NCBI GenBank assembly: GCA_037176725.1
Contig: JAZBRS010000037.1
Coordinates: forward strand, 11,488,001-11,552,000
DNA: 64,000 nucleotides
From: Posidonia oceanica
Taxonomy: Eukaryota > Streptophyta > Magnoliopsida > Alismatales > Posidoniaceae
Direction: 5' to 3'
In this document: positions 46,670-58,872 of the stretch, in pieces
How positions within the stretch are numbered: position 1 is the first letter of the stretch
Layout: every line of letters begins with the position of its first letter
Position numbers and translations under genes: made by a program
Notes under the pieces: model-generated
The model's input: the letters and a program-made list of their open reading frames with translations, nothing else
What the model was told of the DNA's origin: nothing
Database searches by the model: none

Positions 46670-46830
46670 TGCGTTAGAGCGTGAGATTGCCTAAGAAAGA
46701 CTGACTCTCAGACGTTTCGGGGGTGCCTAACACCTTCTCCGTGCGTAACAGGAGTCCTTGCCCTTTTCTCTTGGCTCGCATCGACCTTTCCTTTATCCTA
46801 GGCTCGAGTCATAGCATAGCATAGCATAGC
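46670..46830 (+). promoter_or_regulatory. Conserved LTR core with hairpin (element 3)
   Basis: Plus-strand counterpart of the core described at 1856-1990: GGTGCCTAACACC at 46722-46734, followed by the shared 'gcgtaacaggagtccttg'. Confidence 0.6.
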
Positions 46831-47070
46831 ATTGCATTGTGTCACATTGCATCCCTTTGCTCCTTCTTTGCATTCAGCTTTCCTAGTCTTCCAATTGAAT
46901 AGACTTGGTGGCGACTCCAATTTGACTTATCTTTTCTTTTTCTTCTTTTGCCAGCGTTTCCGAGTCAAGTTTCTTCCCTCGGATCCAGCCACATATAGTG
47001 AGCCTATTTTGATCGGTGCACGCAAGCTTTGGCATTGTGCATGGACGATCAGAATTCAGGATTACTACAG

Positions 47071-47090
47071 TAGCGACTCCACTGGGGAGC
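47071..47090 (+). other. Primer binding site of element 3 (tRNA-Arg)
   Basis: TAGCGACTCCACTGGGGAGC, one base after the LTR. The first TGG has become TAG, and an internal G has become A compared with the tRNA-Arg complement. Confidence 0.75.
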
Positions 47091-48215
47091 AGTACTCCGG
47101 CTTTCGCCTTGGCCTTCTCGCCGCTTGCTTCTATGTTTTGCTTGCTTTTTGCTTCCGCTTGCCTTTCTTGCTTACCTACTTACTTGTTTATTTACCTGCT
47201 TTATGCCATGACTGCTTACGCCGCTTTATTTACCTGCATCACATGCCTAAATACTTGCTTGGCACACCATGCATGCCTTTTGAATGATGAATGCTTCCTT
47301 TTACACTAATGCAATGCCACTGCACCTGCACATGCTATGCATATCTGCCTTTTGCTATGATAAGTGTTTTTTCCTTCACTATCATGCTCACACACACATA
47401 CACATGCCATGCCCATGCCTTTTGCAATGATGTGTGTTGTCCACTTGCCATGATTGGGTGGACAATTTGAGACTGATTGCTTCCCCCATGGCTAACTAAA
47501 AATAGCAAGTAAAATGAACCTCTAGGAGCAACTAGAGACTGCAACACACCTGCACCCCCTTGAATTATTAAAATGCGCAAGATAAAACGCGAAGCATTTG
47601 CATAAAGCATCATATAGGGCATGCATTCTTCTCATCTGAGTCTACCTACAGTCTAAGAAGGATAGTCCCGGTCTCTCGCCCCCAGCGCTTTGGCGTGGTG
47701 TGAGTAGATCGGTCTGTCCCCCCTTGTCAGGGGGTCGTGTCGGTGTTAGTGGAGGGTACCACTCATGCTTCTGGCAGGGTCAAGGCCACCTACGCACCAC
47801 CACGTCACCACCTGAGCTTTGGGCCAGGATTAAGACGTGGGGCCTACTTTTTCTAGCCTGAGTCGGCAACCCGTACACCCTTGAGCATCCGAAGTAGACT
47901 ACCTACTAGGACACCCTAGATTGGTGAGGGAGAGCATGCTAGAAAGCATACATCTGCATTCATATCATACATTAAAGCATTTGCATTTTGCTTTCGAGTT
48001 CTAATTCCTTGTTATTTGCTTGCCTTTCACGCAGAGGTCAGTCAGCGAGTTCCTTAGTTGGAGCTTGAGTGCTTTCCCTTACTGACGCCCTTGCTGCGAC
48101 TCTTGCTTCCGATCATCCCCCTCTGAGCTATTTCGCCTTTGTGATAATAGCTCCTCCTAGGATTCACCCTTTTGCCCCCTGCCGAAGCCCTGTGATCACC
48201 CGTTCTTGGTCAACG
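47091..48215 (+). mobile_element. Element 3 5' leader
   Basis: Leader with the same two blocks as the minus-strand elements, here on the plus strand (about 47250-47450 and 47640-47900). 'tgcctttcacgcag' ending near 48034 resembles a splice acceptor. An open frame runs from 48069, but family comparison places the gag start at 48216. Confidence 0.7.
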
Positions 48216-50300
48216 ATAGCCCAGTTTGTTGGTGATTCCCAGGTCCCTGTTGCCCTAGAGGTGGCCCCTCTTTCGGCCCCTTCAGCTCCCGCATTGACTC
48301 CCTCTGTGCCAGCGTCTCCTTCTATGGTACAGCTGCCTCCCTCTTATTCTGTGGGACAGTGGCAGCCTCCATCGGACCCGATTGTCGAGACTGTCTTGGT
48401 AACTGCCGCCCGCGCTCCGGAGACACCGCTGACTTCTCCTCCCTAGGGTAATTTCACTTTTGACACCCACCCTGCTGCAGTGAATTTCGCCTTAGGACCT
48501 CCGCCCCTTGGACAATCTGTGTCCCAGTTGCTTGATTCTGGTCCCCCACCGGTCCTGCAACTCAGCATACCTACTGACGGGTCCCCTGAGATGCAGTATC
48601 AGTAGCTGATGGAGACTGCCCAGAGACTGCAGGGCATGGCTCTATCTCTTCGCCCATCATTCACTCCTGTTGCTCCCGAGGCTCTGCTGCGACCTGCTCT
48701 CGCGTCGCAGGCATTCCCTTCTGCTCCCCCGCCCAGACCATCGCCTCAGCTACTCACTGCTCAGACGATGGGGGCCCAGCTTTTGCCTCCTGCATATGCA
48801 CAACACCCTGCACAGCGTCCTCCTCTGGCACTTGGTGGTCAGTCCTTGGGACTGGTCGGAGCGCAGTACCCCTCTGGCCCACAGCCCGGCACCGTGCTGG
48901 TGCAGCAGCTGACGCTCCAGCACTCTGCATCACCTATCACTCAGCTTGCTAGTTATTCATACCCCCTGCATCAGCAATACCCTACCCCTGCATGCATACC
49001 AGCACACACAACACATTCGCATGGATACGCCGCCCATCCTGTCGCTCCACCAGGCGACGCGATGGTAGACCTAGAGGAGCACCTTGGTGCATCCTATGTG
49101 GCGTATGTGGCCCCTGCCCCTGCTGTACCACCTCCTTTGGCAGCAGCTCTAGAATCCAACGACGACAGGTTCGCCGTTCTGGAGAAAGCACTTCGACAAG
49201 TGCAGGGTACAGACCACCAGTCTTACCAGTTCCGGGACCTCTATTACTTCCCAGAGGCGATGCTCCCACCGAAGTTCCGCATCCCGGTATTTGAAAAGTA
49301 TAATGGTAGAGGCTGTCCAATAGCACACCTGAAGGCGTACTGCGGAGATCTCGCTCAGCTCTTGGCTGAGGAGAGGTTGCTAATCCGCTTGTTCCAGAAA
49401 AGTCTAAGTGGCCCTGCGCTCAAGTGGTTCACCTCACTTGATATGGCCAGCATCAAGACATAGAATGACCTCAACCAGGCGTTCCTGGGACAATATTCCT
49501 TCAACCTGGACCTGGTCCCTAAGCGCACGGACCTAGTCGCATTAAAGTAGAACCCCGGCGAGCCGTTTGGGGAGTATGTCGGTTGCTGGCGTGCACTCGC
49601 TTCACAGGTTCGAGACGAACCCTCTGATGAGGAGTCCCTCAAGATTGTGATTGGGGGTGCGCAGCCCGCTGTCGGGGCTCTGCTCAGCATTCAACCTGTC
49701 ACAACCTTCACTGCACTGATCCGGGCTAGCACCTGCGTGGAGAGTTCGCTATGGAGTGGCAACTTCCCAACGCTCTCTGCGTTTGCCAAGCAGGCCACCA
49801 CCAGCAGCAACAGCGGCAGCACTAGCAGCAACACCAACAGCAACAGCAGTGGTACCACCAGCAGCCGGCCCAAGAAGAAGGACTCGCCGAAACCTGCTAT
49901 TGCCTACGTCGACCCCTCGCCTGCGCCTGTTCAACTGGCGGTTCGGCCTCCCCCGAATCAAGTAGTATACACACCAGCACCTAGAGCACCTCCCACACCA
50001 CAAATCACCACCACCGCCCAACCGGTGTATCTTGCCGCACCGGTCCGGCAAGCGCAGTCCCAGGGGCCAAGGCGACCACGGCGTCAATTCACCCCATTGG
50101 TGGAGCCGTTAAGCGCCGTCCTCCCCAAGGTTGCGACATTTCTGAGGTTTCCCGAGGTTCACCTGCTGCCAAATCCACTTCCGCATTGGCATAAGGCGCA
50201 CCTTTTTTGTGACTTTCATCGAGTCGTAGGGCACTCGACGAACAGTTGCCTCACTCTACGGGACACCATTCAGAATCTGATCGAATCGGGAATGATTACG
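48216..50300 (+). pseudogene. gag: gag polyprotein region (element 3)
   Basis: Same protein as the element 2 gag. The codon matching the gag start ATG of element 2 and family III is ATA here (48216-48218), so the start codon itself is lost. Core motifs: YQFRDLYYFPEA, FEKYNGRGCPIAHLKAYCGD, LKWFTSLDMASIKT, FGEYVG. The knuckle CDFHRVVGHSTNSC lies at 50208-50249. Stops at 48444-48446, 48603-48605, 49461-49463 (Trp in element 2) and near 49549 (Gln in element 2). Confidence 0.87.
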
Positions 50301-52268
50301 ATCCACACGCACGAGGCACCTTCATTTGTCCCTTCATCAGCATCAGCCCCTGCACAAGCATTAGCACCCCCTCATCCCAGCATTGTCCACCAACCCCTCC
50401 CGGAACATCCCAATCCGGAAAGTGCGGGGACCTTGGGAATCTATTCTCTCTCCCCCTCCGGGCCTGCTACGTCTGTAGTAGACCCCTCCGAGCTCATTCA
50501 TGATGTCTTAGAGCCCTTTCCTCTATTTCTTTATCATGCGGCCATTGCCGGCTTTGAGTCGGGAGTCCATATGATCCGACCGCGTGCCAGGCCGGGGCGC
50601 TCCGCCGCTCGCCCTACCATGCACTCTCAGGCCCCTGCCCCTGTATATCTCCAAGCCAGACCGTAGGCCCAAACCCCTGCCTCCCATTTAGGTAGGCCCC
50701 TAGTCAACCTGTTAGCTAGGTCTTAGCCAGGGCCCCCAGCAACCTACCAGCATCAACACTCTTCTCCTTATCCCCCAGCAACCTACCAGCACCAACACCC
50801 TTCGCCCTATCGCCCAGCCAACCCTCCGGTAGCCCCTCTTGTGCTCGCAGCATAGGCCCCTGTGGTTATTGATTTAACTTGGGACCCCCATCGCGTGCCC
50901 TACAACTATGCCACGGAAACTTGCGCAGAAGTCACGCGATCGGGGAGGGTATACCAGCTTGCAGCACTGGTGGTAAGGTCCAGCCGTCCAACACCCGCTG
51001 CACCTCCACCAGCAAGCCAACCGGTAGCACCCCTACCAGTTAGCCAACCCGCAGCACCCCCAGCATCCAGCCAGCCCCCTACACCTAGCCCGGTAGAGCC
51101 AATCCCCAGAGCATCCCCTCTTACCAACAGAAGGCCGCACCACAAAACCGACATAACTTCCCAGCTTAGGAGGGTTAAAGCCAATATTTCCATTTGGGAC
51201 CTTATCCATTCCTCTTCCGAATACCGTGAGGCTTTTCTCCGAGTGTTCCAAGCAGCTCGTGTGTCCCAAGCCATAGAACCCGTGGCCCTAGAAAGCATGG
51301 TTGGCGTCATCGCGGAGCCTCAGATCATCTCTTTCATGTGCGATGAGCTGCCTCCGACGGGCATTAATCATAACCAACCCTTGTTTGTCACGGTGCAATA
51401 CAAAAACTTTCACATTCCCCTATCGCTGGTTGATAACGGGTCAGGCCTTAATGTTTGTCCGTTGCGCACTGCAACCAAGCTCGGATTCAAAGCCAAGGAT
51501 ATCACCCTGGCAATAAAGGGAATGACAGCTTTTGACAATACGCACCATGATGCTCTAGGGATTCTGATTATTCCTCCTATCAATGGCCCGGTCATGTTCG
51601 ATGTGGAATTCTACATCGTTGACTTGGAGCCTAACTTTAACTTCCTGCTTGGGCGCCCTTGGCTCCACAAGCATCAGGTCATCCCCTTGACCCTCCACCG
51701 CATGATCAAGTTTCGCCACGGCGACGATGTTATCGTTGTAATGGTGGAAAACTTCGAGAAGGAGCGGATCGAGGCGGTTACACCCATCTCTTCGCAAACT
51801 ATCCCTTTCGACCCTAAACTTTCAGCTACCTTGTATCGAGTTAATCGGTGCGAGCCGGTTAGCTTTGTACCTGATCTTGAACGCGTCAACTCCTTCTGGA
51901 TGGTCGAAAGCGTCTGTCACAGGTGGGGCTATGTCAAGGGAACACCGCTCGGGCGATACGGCCAGGGAATCGCTGAGACGATTAGAGTAGCAGAGCGAAG
52001 AGATTCTGAAGGTCTCGGATATGACCTACAGTCCAGCAAAGACAGATGCATGCTGCCTAAGGATCAGAGGATGGCTATCCTGCAGGACCTCACTAACTTT
52101 ACCAGTGCAGGTATCCTGGATTCAAATAGCAGTGAAGCCCCAGCACAGCAGGCGTCATGCCCAAGCTCTCAGCTACCGGAAGAAGAATGGGTCTGTATCG
52201 AGGACTACTACTCAGATGAGGAGGAGTCTGACATAGTTGAGGCAGCCCCAACCAGCAGTAAGGATTAG
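50301..52268 (+). pseudogene. Aspartic protease region (element 3)
   Basis: Pro-rich tether with TYQHQHSSPYPPA-type repeats and stops near 50664 and 50725 and at 50852-50854, then the protease domain. Catalytic box PLSLVDNGSGLNVC with the Asp codon at 51432-51434; FNFLLGRPWLHKHQV downstream. The segment ending at 52268 (TAG after SSKD) stays in frame with the following linker, so the stop is probably a mutation inside a longer polyprotein. Confidence 0.85.
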
Positions 52269-54130
52269 CTCAGCATGGCAACGTCTCGATCGATTTGCTC
52301 GGCACTCACTGTTGAAGCAGCGAAATTGGTAAACCCTGGGGCGGGGCTGACAGTTTCCCCTCTTCCTACAGCATCACCAGAGTCACCGACAGTCGTAGCC
52401 ATAGCGCCAGAATAAGAAGCATGCCCTCCGGCGTCATTCAGCAGTCAGCTTGTGGCTGCAGCCGCACTAGCAGGGAAATCACCTTCTCCGGTGGCACAGT
52501 CAGGCGGATCAGGCAACAGCGTGACTCAGCCCGCATCATTGACAGCACCTCAAGCAAGCCAGGCGGCTCAGTCAGGCACACCGCTGTCAGCCTCAGCAAA
52601 TCTTGCTATGCGGAAGATTCTCGCCGCTGCTATCGGGAGACAACCACTATCACCCATGGGCACCAGCGTTTCATCCCCAAGCATGGCAGCCCAGCCATTG
52701 GCCCCCCAAAAGAGCAGTTGTGCCTCCCCTCCAGCAGTAGCAGTGATCCTGGCAGCCTACCCAACAGCAGCAGTGATCCTGGCAGCCTACCCAACAGCAG
52801 CAAAACAGATGCCCCAAGCAGCAGAAAGCCCGACCGTCGTGCCAGGGCTGGCCGCAAGCCCAGCAATCGCTTATTACGTCGACTCACCCTCGGATGAGGA
52901 GGCAGGAACGGCTGCAGACGCTCAAATTGACTTCTCAATGGGAGACTTGGAGCAGTTATTCCAGGAGCAGCTTGCGTCACTAGCGCAGGAGGTCATAGAG
53001 CATGAGACAACACAGAAGAAGGGGAAGGCCGTGGCCACAAATCCCTCTATCATGGTCCTAGAGGAGGATCTAGCGGTCGAGGCACCCACTAGACCAGATG
53101 AGCTGATCACCCTACAGCCAAGGGGTGGGTCGAGATGGTTTGTGCAGCACATGCCTCACTTAAGCAAAGCAGTAAGCGGCCGTACACTGACCAGCCGCCA
53201 GCCTGATATATCCCTGGCAAGCGCACCAAAACATGCAGAGGAAGTGATAGCACAGCAGATACCAACAGCATTAGCGCCACAAGCAGCACCAGTAGCACCG
53301 CAAGTAGTAGCAGTAGAACATGCACCCGTAGCAGTACAACATGCACAGTAGCGGCACAACATGCAGCAACAGCAGTACAACATGCACTCGTAGCAGTACA
53401 ACATGCACCAGTAGCAGTACAACATGCACCCGCAACAGTACAACATGCACTAGTAGCGGCACAACATGCAGCAGCAGCAGTACAACATGCACCAGTAGCA
53501 GCACAACATGCAGCAGCAGCAATACAACATGCACCCGTAGCAGTACAACATGCACCCACAGCAGTACAACATGCACCCACAGCAGCACAGCATGCATCGG
53601 CAGCAGCACAACATGCACAAGCAGTGATACAGCAAGCACCAACAGCACAGCAGCAAGCAGTAGCACATGCAACCCCTGCACAGCAAGCAGCAGCACAACC
53701 AGCTTCAACCCAGGCAGCAGCAGCACAATCAGTTTCAGTACAGATAGCAGCGTGGATAGCAGAATCAGCAGAGTCAGAGCAGGCAGAGCCAGCTGAGGAG
53801 TTTGCCAGGACAGAAGTCAAGCGCCGAGGGCATAAAAACACTCAGGTAAGCGTGACCATCCTGAAGCGTCACCAGGGCCAAGCAGTGGAACACTTGCACT
53901 CCTTCGATATCTCAGACCCCGCCTTTGAGAAGGAGATCCTCTTGGAACTTATTGCATACGAAGAGGAGGATGATGCAGGCGAAGATGAGAATGATGAACC
54001 ATCGCCTGAGTTCCGACCCCACAACGACAATCCAAAAGGCCCCAACCTCCATGTCGAAGAAGAGACAGAGGTTGTCAACATTGGCACAGCAGAAGAAGTC
54101 AGAGAGGTCCGTATTAGCACCCATCTGTCG
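52269..54130 (+). pseudogene. Ala/Gln-rich linker between protease and RT, with heptapeptide repeats (element 3)
   Basis: Same frame as protease up to about 53347, where a 1-bp loss in a repeat unit shifts the frame; the frame from 53624 on continues into RT. Conserved patches as in element 2: YVDSPSDEE, SIMVLEE, RPDELITLQP, VSVTILKRHQGQ. About 16 copies of a 21-bp unit encode APVAVQH-type heptads (53290-53640). The antisense frame of this repeat gives an artificial Cys-rich ORF. Confidence 0.7.
53290..53640 (+). repeat. 21-bp in-frame repeat encoding APVAVQH heptads
   Basis: Tandem gcaccagtagcagtacaacat units, 21 bp, about 16 copies, each one heptad of the polyprotein. Absent from the matching linker of element 2, so it is a recent gain in the element 3 lineage. 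Confidence 0.85.
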
Positions 54131-54985
54131 CCCCAGGCTAGAGCAGAATTCATCGCATTCTTGAAAGAGTATGTGGATGTCTTCGCCTAGAGCTACGAGG
54201 ATATGGTTGGCCTCGACATTGAGATAGTTGTGCACAACCGGTCCTTGGACCCAAATGCAAGGCCAGTAAAGCAGAAACTAAGGCGATGGCGACCGCAATG
54301 GCTACTTATGATCAAGGAGGAGATCATGAAGCAGCACAATGTTAACCTCCTCAAGGTCGTCCTTTACCCTGAGTGGCTTGCAAATGTGGTGCCAGTGCCC
54401 AAGAAGGATGGACGAGTCTGCATGTGCATCAATTACCAGGACCTGAACAAGGTGAGTCCCAAGGATGATTTCCTACTGCCACACATTGACATCCTAGTCG
54501 ATAACACTGCAGGGCACAAAATGCTCTCCTTCATGGACGGCTTCTCAGGCTATAACCAGATCAGAATGGCAGAAGAAGACATGGAGAAAACATCTTTCAT
54601 CACACCTTGGGGTGTCTTCTGCTACCAAGTTATGCCATTTGGGCTGAAAAATGCTAGCGCAACCTATCAGAGGGCCATGACTGCACTTTTCCACGACCTC
54701 ATGCATCAAGAAGTTGAGGTCTACGTGGATGATATGATTGCCAAGACCAAAGAGCCTGAGGATCATCTTGCCTGCCTAAGGAAGCTCTTTGACCGCTTGA
54801 GAAAGTACAAGCTGCGCCTTAACCCCAGCAAATGCGTATTCGGGGTATCTTTTGTCAAACTCTTGGGCTACATCGTTAGCTAGAGGGGGATTGAAGTGGA
54901 CCCGATGAAGGCAAAGGCCATCGTGGACATGCCACCCCCTAGGACAGAGAAAGAGGTCCGAGGCCTGCTCGGACGCCTGTAGTAT
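54131..54985 (+). pseudogene. Reverse transcriptase (element 3)
   Basis: All RT blocks are present: LRRWRPQWLLMIKEEIMKQ, VVPVPKKDGRVCMCINY, LNKVSPKDDFLLPHIDILV, MLSFMDGFSGYNQI, TPWGVFCYQVMPFGLKNA and VYVDDMIAK with the YVDD box at 54722-54733. Stops: TAG 54188-54190 (Trp in element 2, FAWSYED), TAG 54881-54883 (Gln in element 2) and TAG 54980-54982 after LLGRL, the last shared with element 2. Confidence 0.92.
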
Positions 54986-55555
54986 ATTAGTCGGTTCATT
55001 GCACAGCTCACGCCTATCTGCGAACCGATTTTCAAGCTCCTGAAGAAGAATGCACAGATCAACTGGAGCGAGGAATGCCAAGCTGCCTTTAACAAGATTA
55101 AGTAGCTTCTGATCAAGCCTCCTGTTTTGGTCCCTCCCACGCCGAGGAGACCTCTGCTTCTCTACCTCTCTACCACGCAGCATTCAATAGGCACCGTCTT
55201 GGGCCAGCATGATGAATTCGGTAGAAAGGAGCATGCAATTTATTACCTGAGCAAGAAATTCAATGATTGCGAAGCCAGGTATAGCACAATGGAGAAGACC
55301 TGCCTATCCCTCTTCTGGGCTACACAAAAGCTGAGGCATTACATGATGGCATATCCAGTCTGACTTCTATGCCGACATGATCCCATCAAGTTCCTCTTCC
55401 AGAAGCCAGCAATGGTAGGCAGATGCGTCAAGTGGCAAGTACTGTTGTCTCAGTACGACATTACCTTTGTCACGCAGCGAGCCATGAAGGGCCAGGCCAT
55501 GGCGGATCACCTTGCAGACTTTCCTTTGCCTGAATACCAGCCTCTCCAGACGTAG
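54986..55555 (+). pseudogene. RT-linked RNase H domain (element 3), probably catalytically dead
   Basis: Linker YISRFIAQLTPICEPIFKLL, then LLLYLSTTQHSIGTVLGQHD, YYLSKKFNDCEARYSTME and FWATQKLRHYMMAYP. The first RNase H Asp is replaced, as in element 2 (TTQHS). Stops: TAG near 55102, TGA 55361-55363 after AYPV, TAG 55553-55555 after LQT. The last two fall at the same codons as stops in element 2. Confidence 0.82.
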
Positions 55556-55582
55556 TTCCCGGATGAGGACATCCTCTTTGCA

Positions 55583-56040
55583 ATGGAGGACTCTGAGGAG
55601 AAGGACCCTGAAAACTTAGAACAATGGCAGCTCTATTCTGATGGCACTGTCAATAAGAAGGGTCGAGGCATAGGTGTGGTGCTGACCACGCCGCAGGGGC
55701 AAATGATCCCCTTTGCAAGGAAGCTGACCTTCAAATGCACTAATAATGAAGCAGAGTATGAGGCATGTATTCTGGGATTGAAGGTCGCGCTCAAGCATGA
55801 GGTGCAGAAGCTGCATGTGCACGGCGATGCCATGCTAGTGATTTCTCAAGTGAATGGCGATTGGAAAACAAAGAATCCAAAGCTAGTGCCATATCACGAA
55901 CACTTGCTAAAGCTGATTGAACAATTTGCAAGCATCCGCTTCTCGTACATGAACAGGGCAAGGAATGCATACGCAGATGCGCTAGCAACCTTGGCATCCT
56001 GGCTCAGTATACCTGAAGATCGAGCAGTGGATGTATCAGT
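55583..56040 (+). pseudogene. Archaeal-type RNase H (aRNH) of element 3
   Basis: Second RNase H, intact across the domain: Asp in LYSDGTVNKKGRG, Glu in CTNNEAEYEACILG, Asp in VHGDAMLVISQVNGDW, Asp in NAYADALATLASW. This is the longest undamaged enzymatic domain in the window. The open segment runs on to a stop at 56222-56224 in the connector to integrase. Confidence 0.88.
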
Positions 56041-56149
56041 TACCTGCATAGAGCAGCCTGCGCACTGCATGAGCATAGAAGAGGCAGATCCGGTAGAAGA
56101 GCAGCCTTGGTACTGTGACATCAAAGCTTTCTTGGAATCTGGCAATCAC

Positions 56150-57349
56150 TCGCTTGGCACTTCAGCAGCAGATAGAAGAACTTTGGCACGTCTGGCGTCG
56201 AAGTATGTGTTAGGGGCAGGGTAGCTATACAGAAGGTCATACAGTCAGATGCTCCTACGCTGCTTAGGCAAGCAAGAGGCTGACACCCTAATGCTCCAAG
56301 TTCATGCAGGGACTTGTGGTCCGCATATGAATGGAGTGCTGCTGGCCAAGAAGATAATGTTGCAAGGCTACTTCTGGTCAACCATGAAGGTAGACTGCTG
56401 CCAGTTTGTGCGTAGATGCCACAACTGCCAGATTCATAGTAATCTTATGCACGTTCCCTTGCAGGAATTGCACGGCATGTCCTCACCTTGGCCTTTCTCC
56501 ACCTGGGGGATTGATGTCATTAGCGTTATACACCCTGCTGCATCGAATGGTCATCGCTTCATTCTGGTAGCGATAGATTATTTCACTAAGTGGGTGGAAG
56601 CAACCTCCTACAAGGCGGTCACAGCTACGGTGACAGAGAGGTTTATCAGAAACAACATTGTCACTCGCTAAGGGGTCCCGCATGCAATCATCTCTTACAA
56701 CGGCTCGAACTTCATTGCAAAGAGGATCGAGGAATACCTGCAGAAGCACCAGATCAAGCATCATAGATCCTCACCATATCGACCGCAGATGCATGGAGCA
56801 GTGGAGTCTGCCAACAAAAACATTGTAAAGATAATGAAGAAAACGGCAGAAACCCACAAAGACTGGCATGATAAGCTCCCGTACGCACTCTGGGCGTACA
56901 GGACATCAGTGCGGACCTCGACAGGAGCCACCCCGTTTTCGCTGGCATATGGCATGGTGGCAGTGCTGCCTGTCGAAGTGGAGATCCCTTCGCTGCGAAT
57001 CCTACGAGAAGCAGAGCTGGAAGAAGCAGAATGGGTCGAGGACCGCTGCGCCCAGCTCAACTTGATTGACGAGCGCAGATTGCAAGCAATGCACAATGCT
57101 CGTTGCTACCAGAAGTGGATGGCAAGAGCATACCTGAAGAAGGTGCGGCCTAGGAGCTTCCAGCCAGGAGACCTCGTCTTGCGAGCCATCCACCTGCCAG
57201 ACGGTCGAGGCAAATTCCGACCCAACTGGCATGGCCCCTTTGTGGTGAAGCATGCATTCTCAGGCGGCGCAGCAATTCTCGAGGACATGGACCAGACTGG
57301 GCAGTCAGAGCCGGTCAATGCATGCTACCTGAAGAAATACTATCAATAG
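56150..57349 (+). pseudogene. Integrase (element 3), catalytic Asp lost
   Basis: HHCC zinc domain (VHAGTCGPHMNG, CHNC), catalytic core and C-terminal domain ending at the natural stop 57347-57349. First Asp in GIDVIS (56513-56515); the second, expected in an IISDNG-type box, is Tyr (TAC 56696-56698, IISYNGSNF); the Glu is kept in GAVESANKN (56804-56806). The C-terminal domain has the FQPGDLVLRAI and NWHGPFVVK motifs usual in gypsy integrases. No chromodomain is seen, as usual for Tat. TAA at 56669-56671 breaks the core. Confidence 0.9.
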
Positions 57350-58872
57350 TCCAACCCTTGCCTTGCAGAACGTTCTTCCCCATCCCGTTCCTTGCATTTC
57401 CTTCTCCTTTTACATTCTTCTGCATTCCAAACCCTGTCCCCTACATTCTCGCACTTTCTGCATATATCCTTGCATTTCTACCTCTTTTGGCACATCTCAA
57501 GCAAAAACCACAAAATCCTCAGCAAAATCTTCATGCATTGCATCTGGCCCGATGATGATCGGATGTGCTTGCCTACTCTGGAAGGAGTCTACCCTGCCTC
57601 ACTTGACACTACTTAGGCGTCTTAGCTAGTGAGGGAGCCACCTTTCAAGTGAGAACAGGCGAAATAACCAAACCCATTAGAACTTGCACCTCCCGAGGGA
57701 GATAAAATGCTAGGGTGTGAGCAAAAGTGTGAGTCATAAAAGAATATGTCTGAGCATGGGCATAAAAGAAAAAGCAAATAGAAGGTGAAGGCAGAAGCAT
57801 GCCCTAGAGATAGAGGCACATAGCAAAACCCTGTCCCTCTGAACTGCTTCGGAGATGGTCCACCATTTCACACTTGGAAGCCTCAAGCCCAGCAAAACCC
57901 AGGCGCCCATTACCTCTAAGTTAGGGACAGCGGAAGCTTGCAAAAAAAAGAGGAAAGAACAAACAAAAAAAAAGAAGCAAAAAGCAAAAACAAGAAAAAA
58001 AAAGAAGCAAGAAAAAAGGAGGAAAGACAAAAGTCAACTCCAGAAAAAGAAAAAAGTAAGCAGCGCAATCCCGTCTCTTTACCTTTCTTAGAGAGAGAGT
58101 AAAGTTTGCGCCTGGGAAATCCACAATCCCTACGAAGCCTTTAAACCCGTCAAGGCCTAGCAAGCAACTCCCCAGCTTCAACCAGGTGCCCATTGCCTCC
58201 AAGTTAGGGATAGGGGAAACCAACATGCCTATGAGGGAGCAAAAAGAAGCAAAAAGAGTAGGTGTAGATCCTTGGGAGTTTGGCCTGGAGTCTGTCCTCA
58301 ATACCCGCCACCCGCACTGCAAATAACCCTTTCCTGAGTGCCACCAGCAAGTTAAGGGTTTGAGTAGAGTCCAGTGAGTTGGGGACCCCTCTCTTCCTCT
58401 GCAGCAGGCGCTAAGCACTCCATATGCTGAGGGCTACAGCATATAAACAAGAATCATGCATATATCTACAGCATTACCATAAATCATGCACATGTCTACG
58501 CATATCAAGCATAAACCATGCATGCATGCACAGCATCAGTCATTCCCTCCTTCAATCTTCCCGCTCTGCAAAACTTGGCTCAGCGTTGAGACAGTACTTC
58601 TACCAAGCGTGCGTCGACCATCTTCAAGCTACACTGGTTCAGAGCTCCGACCAACCACTACCCTGCTAGCAGAATTGCCTTTGCCTGAATATGTTTAATA
58701 TCTGTACTTTGAATGCTAACTGCTAAACATGCTAAACTGCTTTACTAGCTTCGGAATCTGCATCTTTATCAGCCAAGTGTTATATGCTTATATCTGATCT
58801 GATGAACTGCAACCTTTAGTCACAGGTACTCGACTGTTCTGCACCAGCAGCCTGCACTTTCTCTCCTGCACA
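57350..58872 (+). other. Element 3 spacer between integrase and the extra ORF
   Basis: Non-coding. Holds an A-rich run (57930-58050) and two diverged copies, about 285 bp apart, of a segment with 'ggcgcccattacctctaagttagggaca' (about 57840-57935 and 58140-58225). Pyrimidine-rich sequence 'cagcctgcactttctctcctgcac' precedes the ATG at 58873 and could act as a splice acceptor region. No LTR start or polypurine tract was found here, so the following ORF lies inside the element. Confidence 0.6.

Larger units (their letters stand above)
43549..47069 (+). repeat. Element 3 5' LTR (3521 bp)
   Basis: Begins TGTAGACACCCAATTC and ends GGATTACTACA; the last base is followed by one base and the PBS. Shorter than the LTRs of elements A and 2 but shares with them the conserved hairpin core (about 46670-46830) and a minisatellite in the matching place (46180-46440). 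Its middle (43769-46060) has seven double-hairpin modules not found elsewhere in the window. The terminal stretch 46995-47069 (cgcaagctttgg...catggacgatcag) is shared with the solo LTR but missing from the LTRs of A, 2 and 4. A splice-donor-like CCAG|GTTAGTCC lies near 45896-45907, matching the donor-like site of the other LTRs. Confidence 0.88.

Noticed and set aside
53107..53841. Cys-rich ORF on the minus strand that looks like a metal-binding protein
   Set aside because: Antisense of the 21-bp heptapeptide repeat in the pol linker of element 3; the sense strand has the conserved polyprotein frame.
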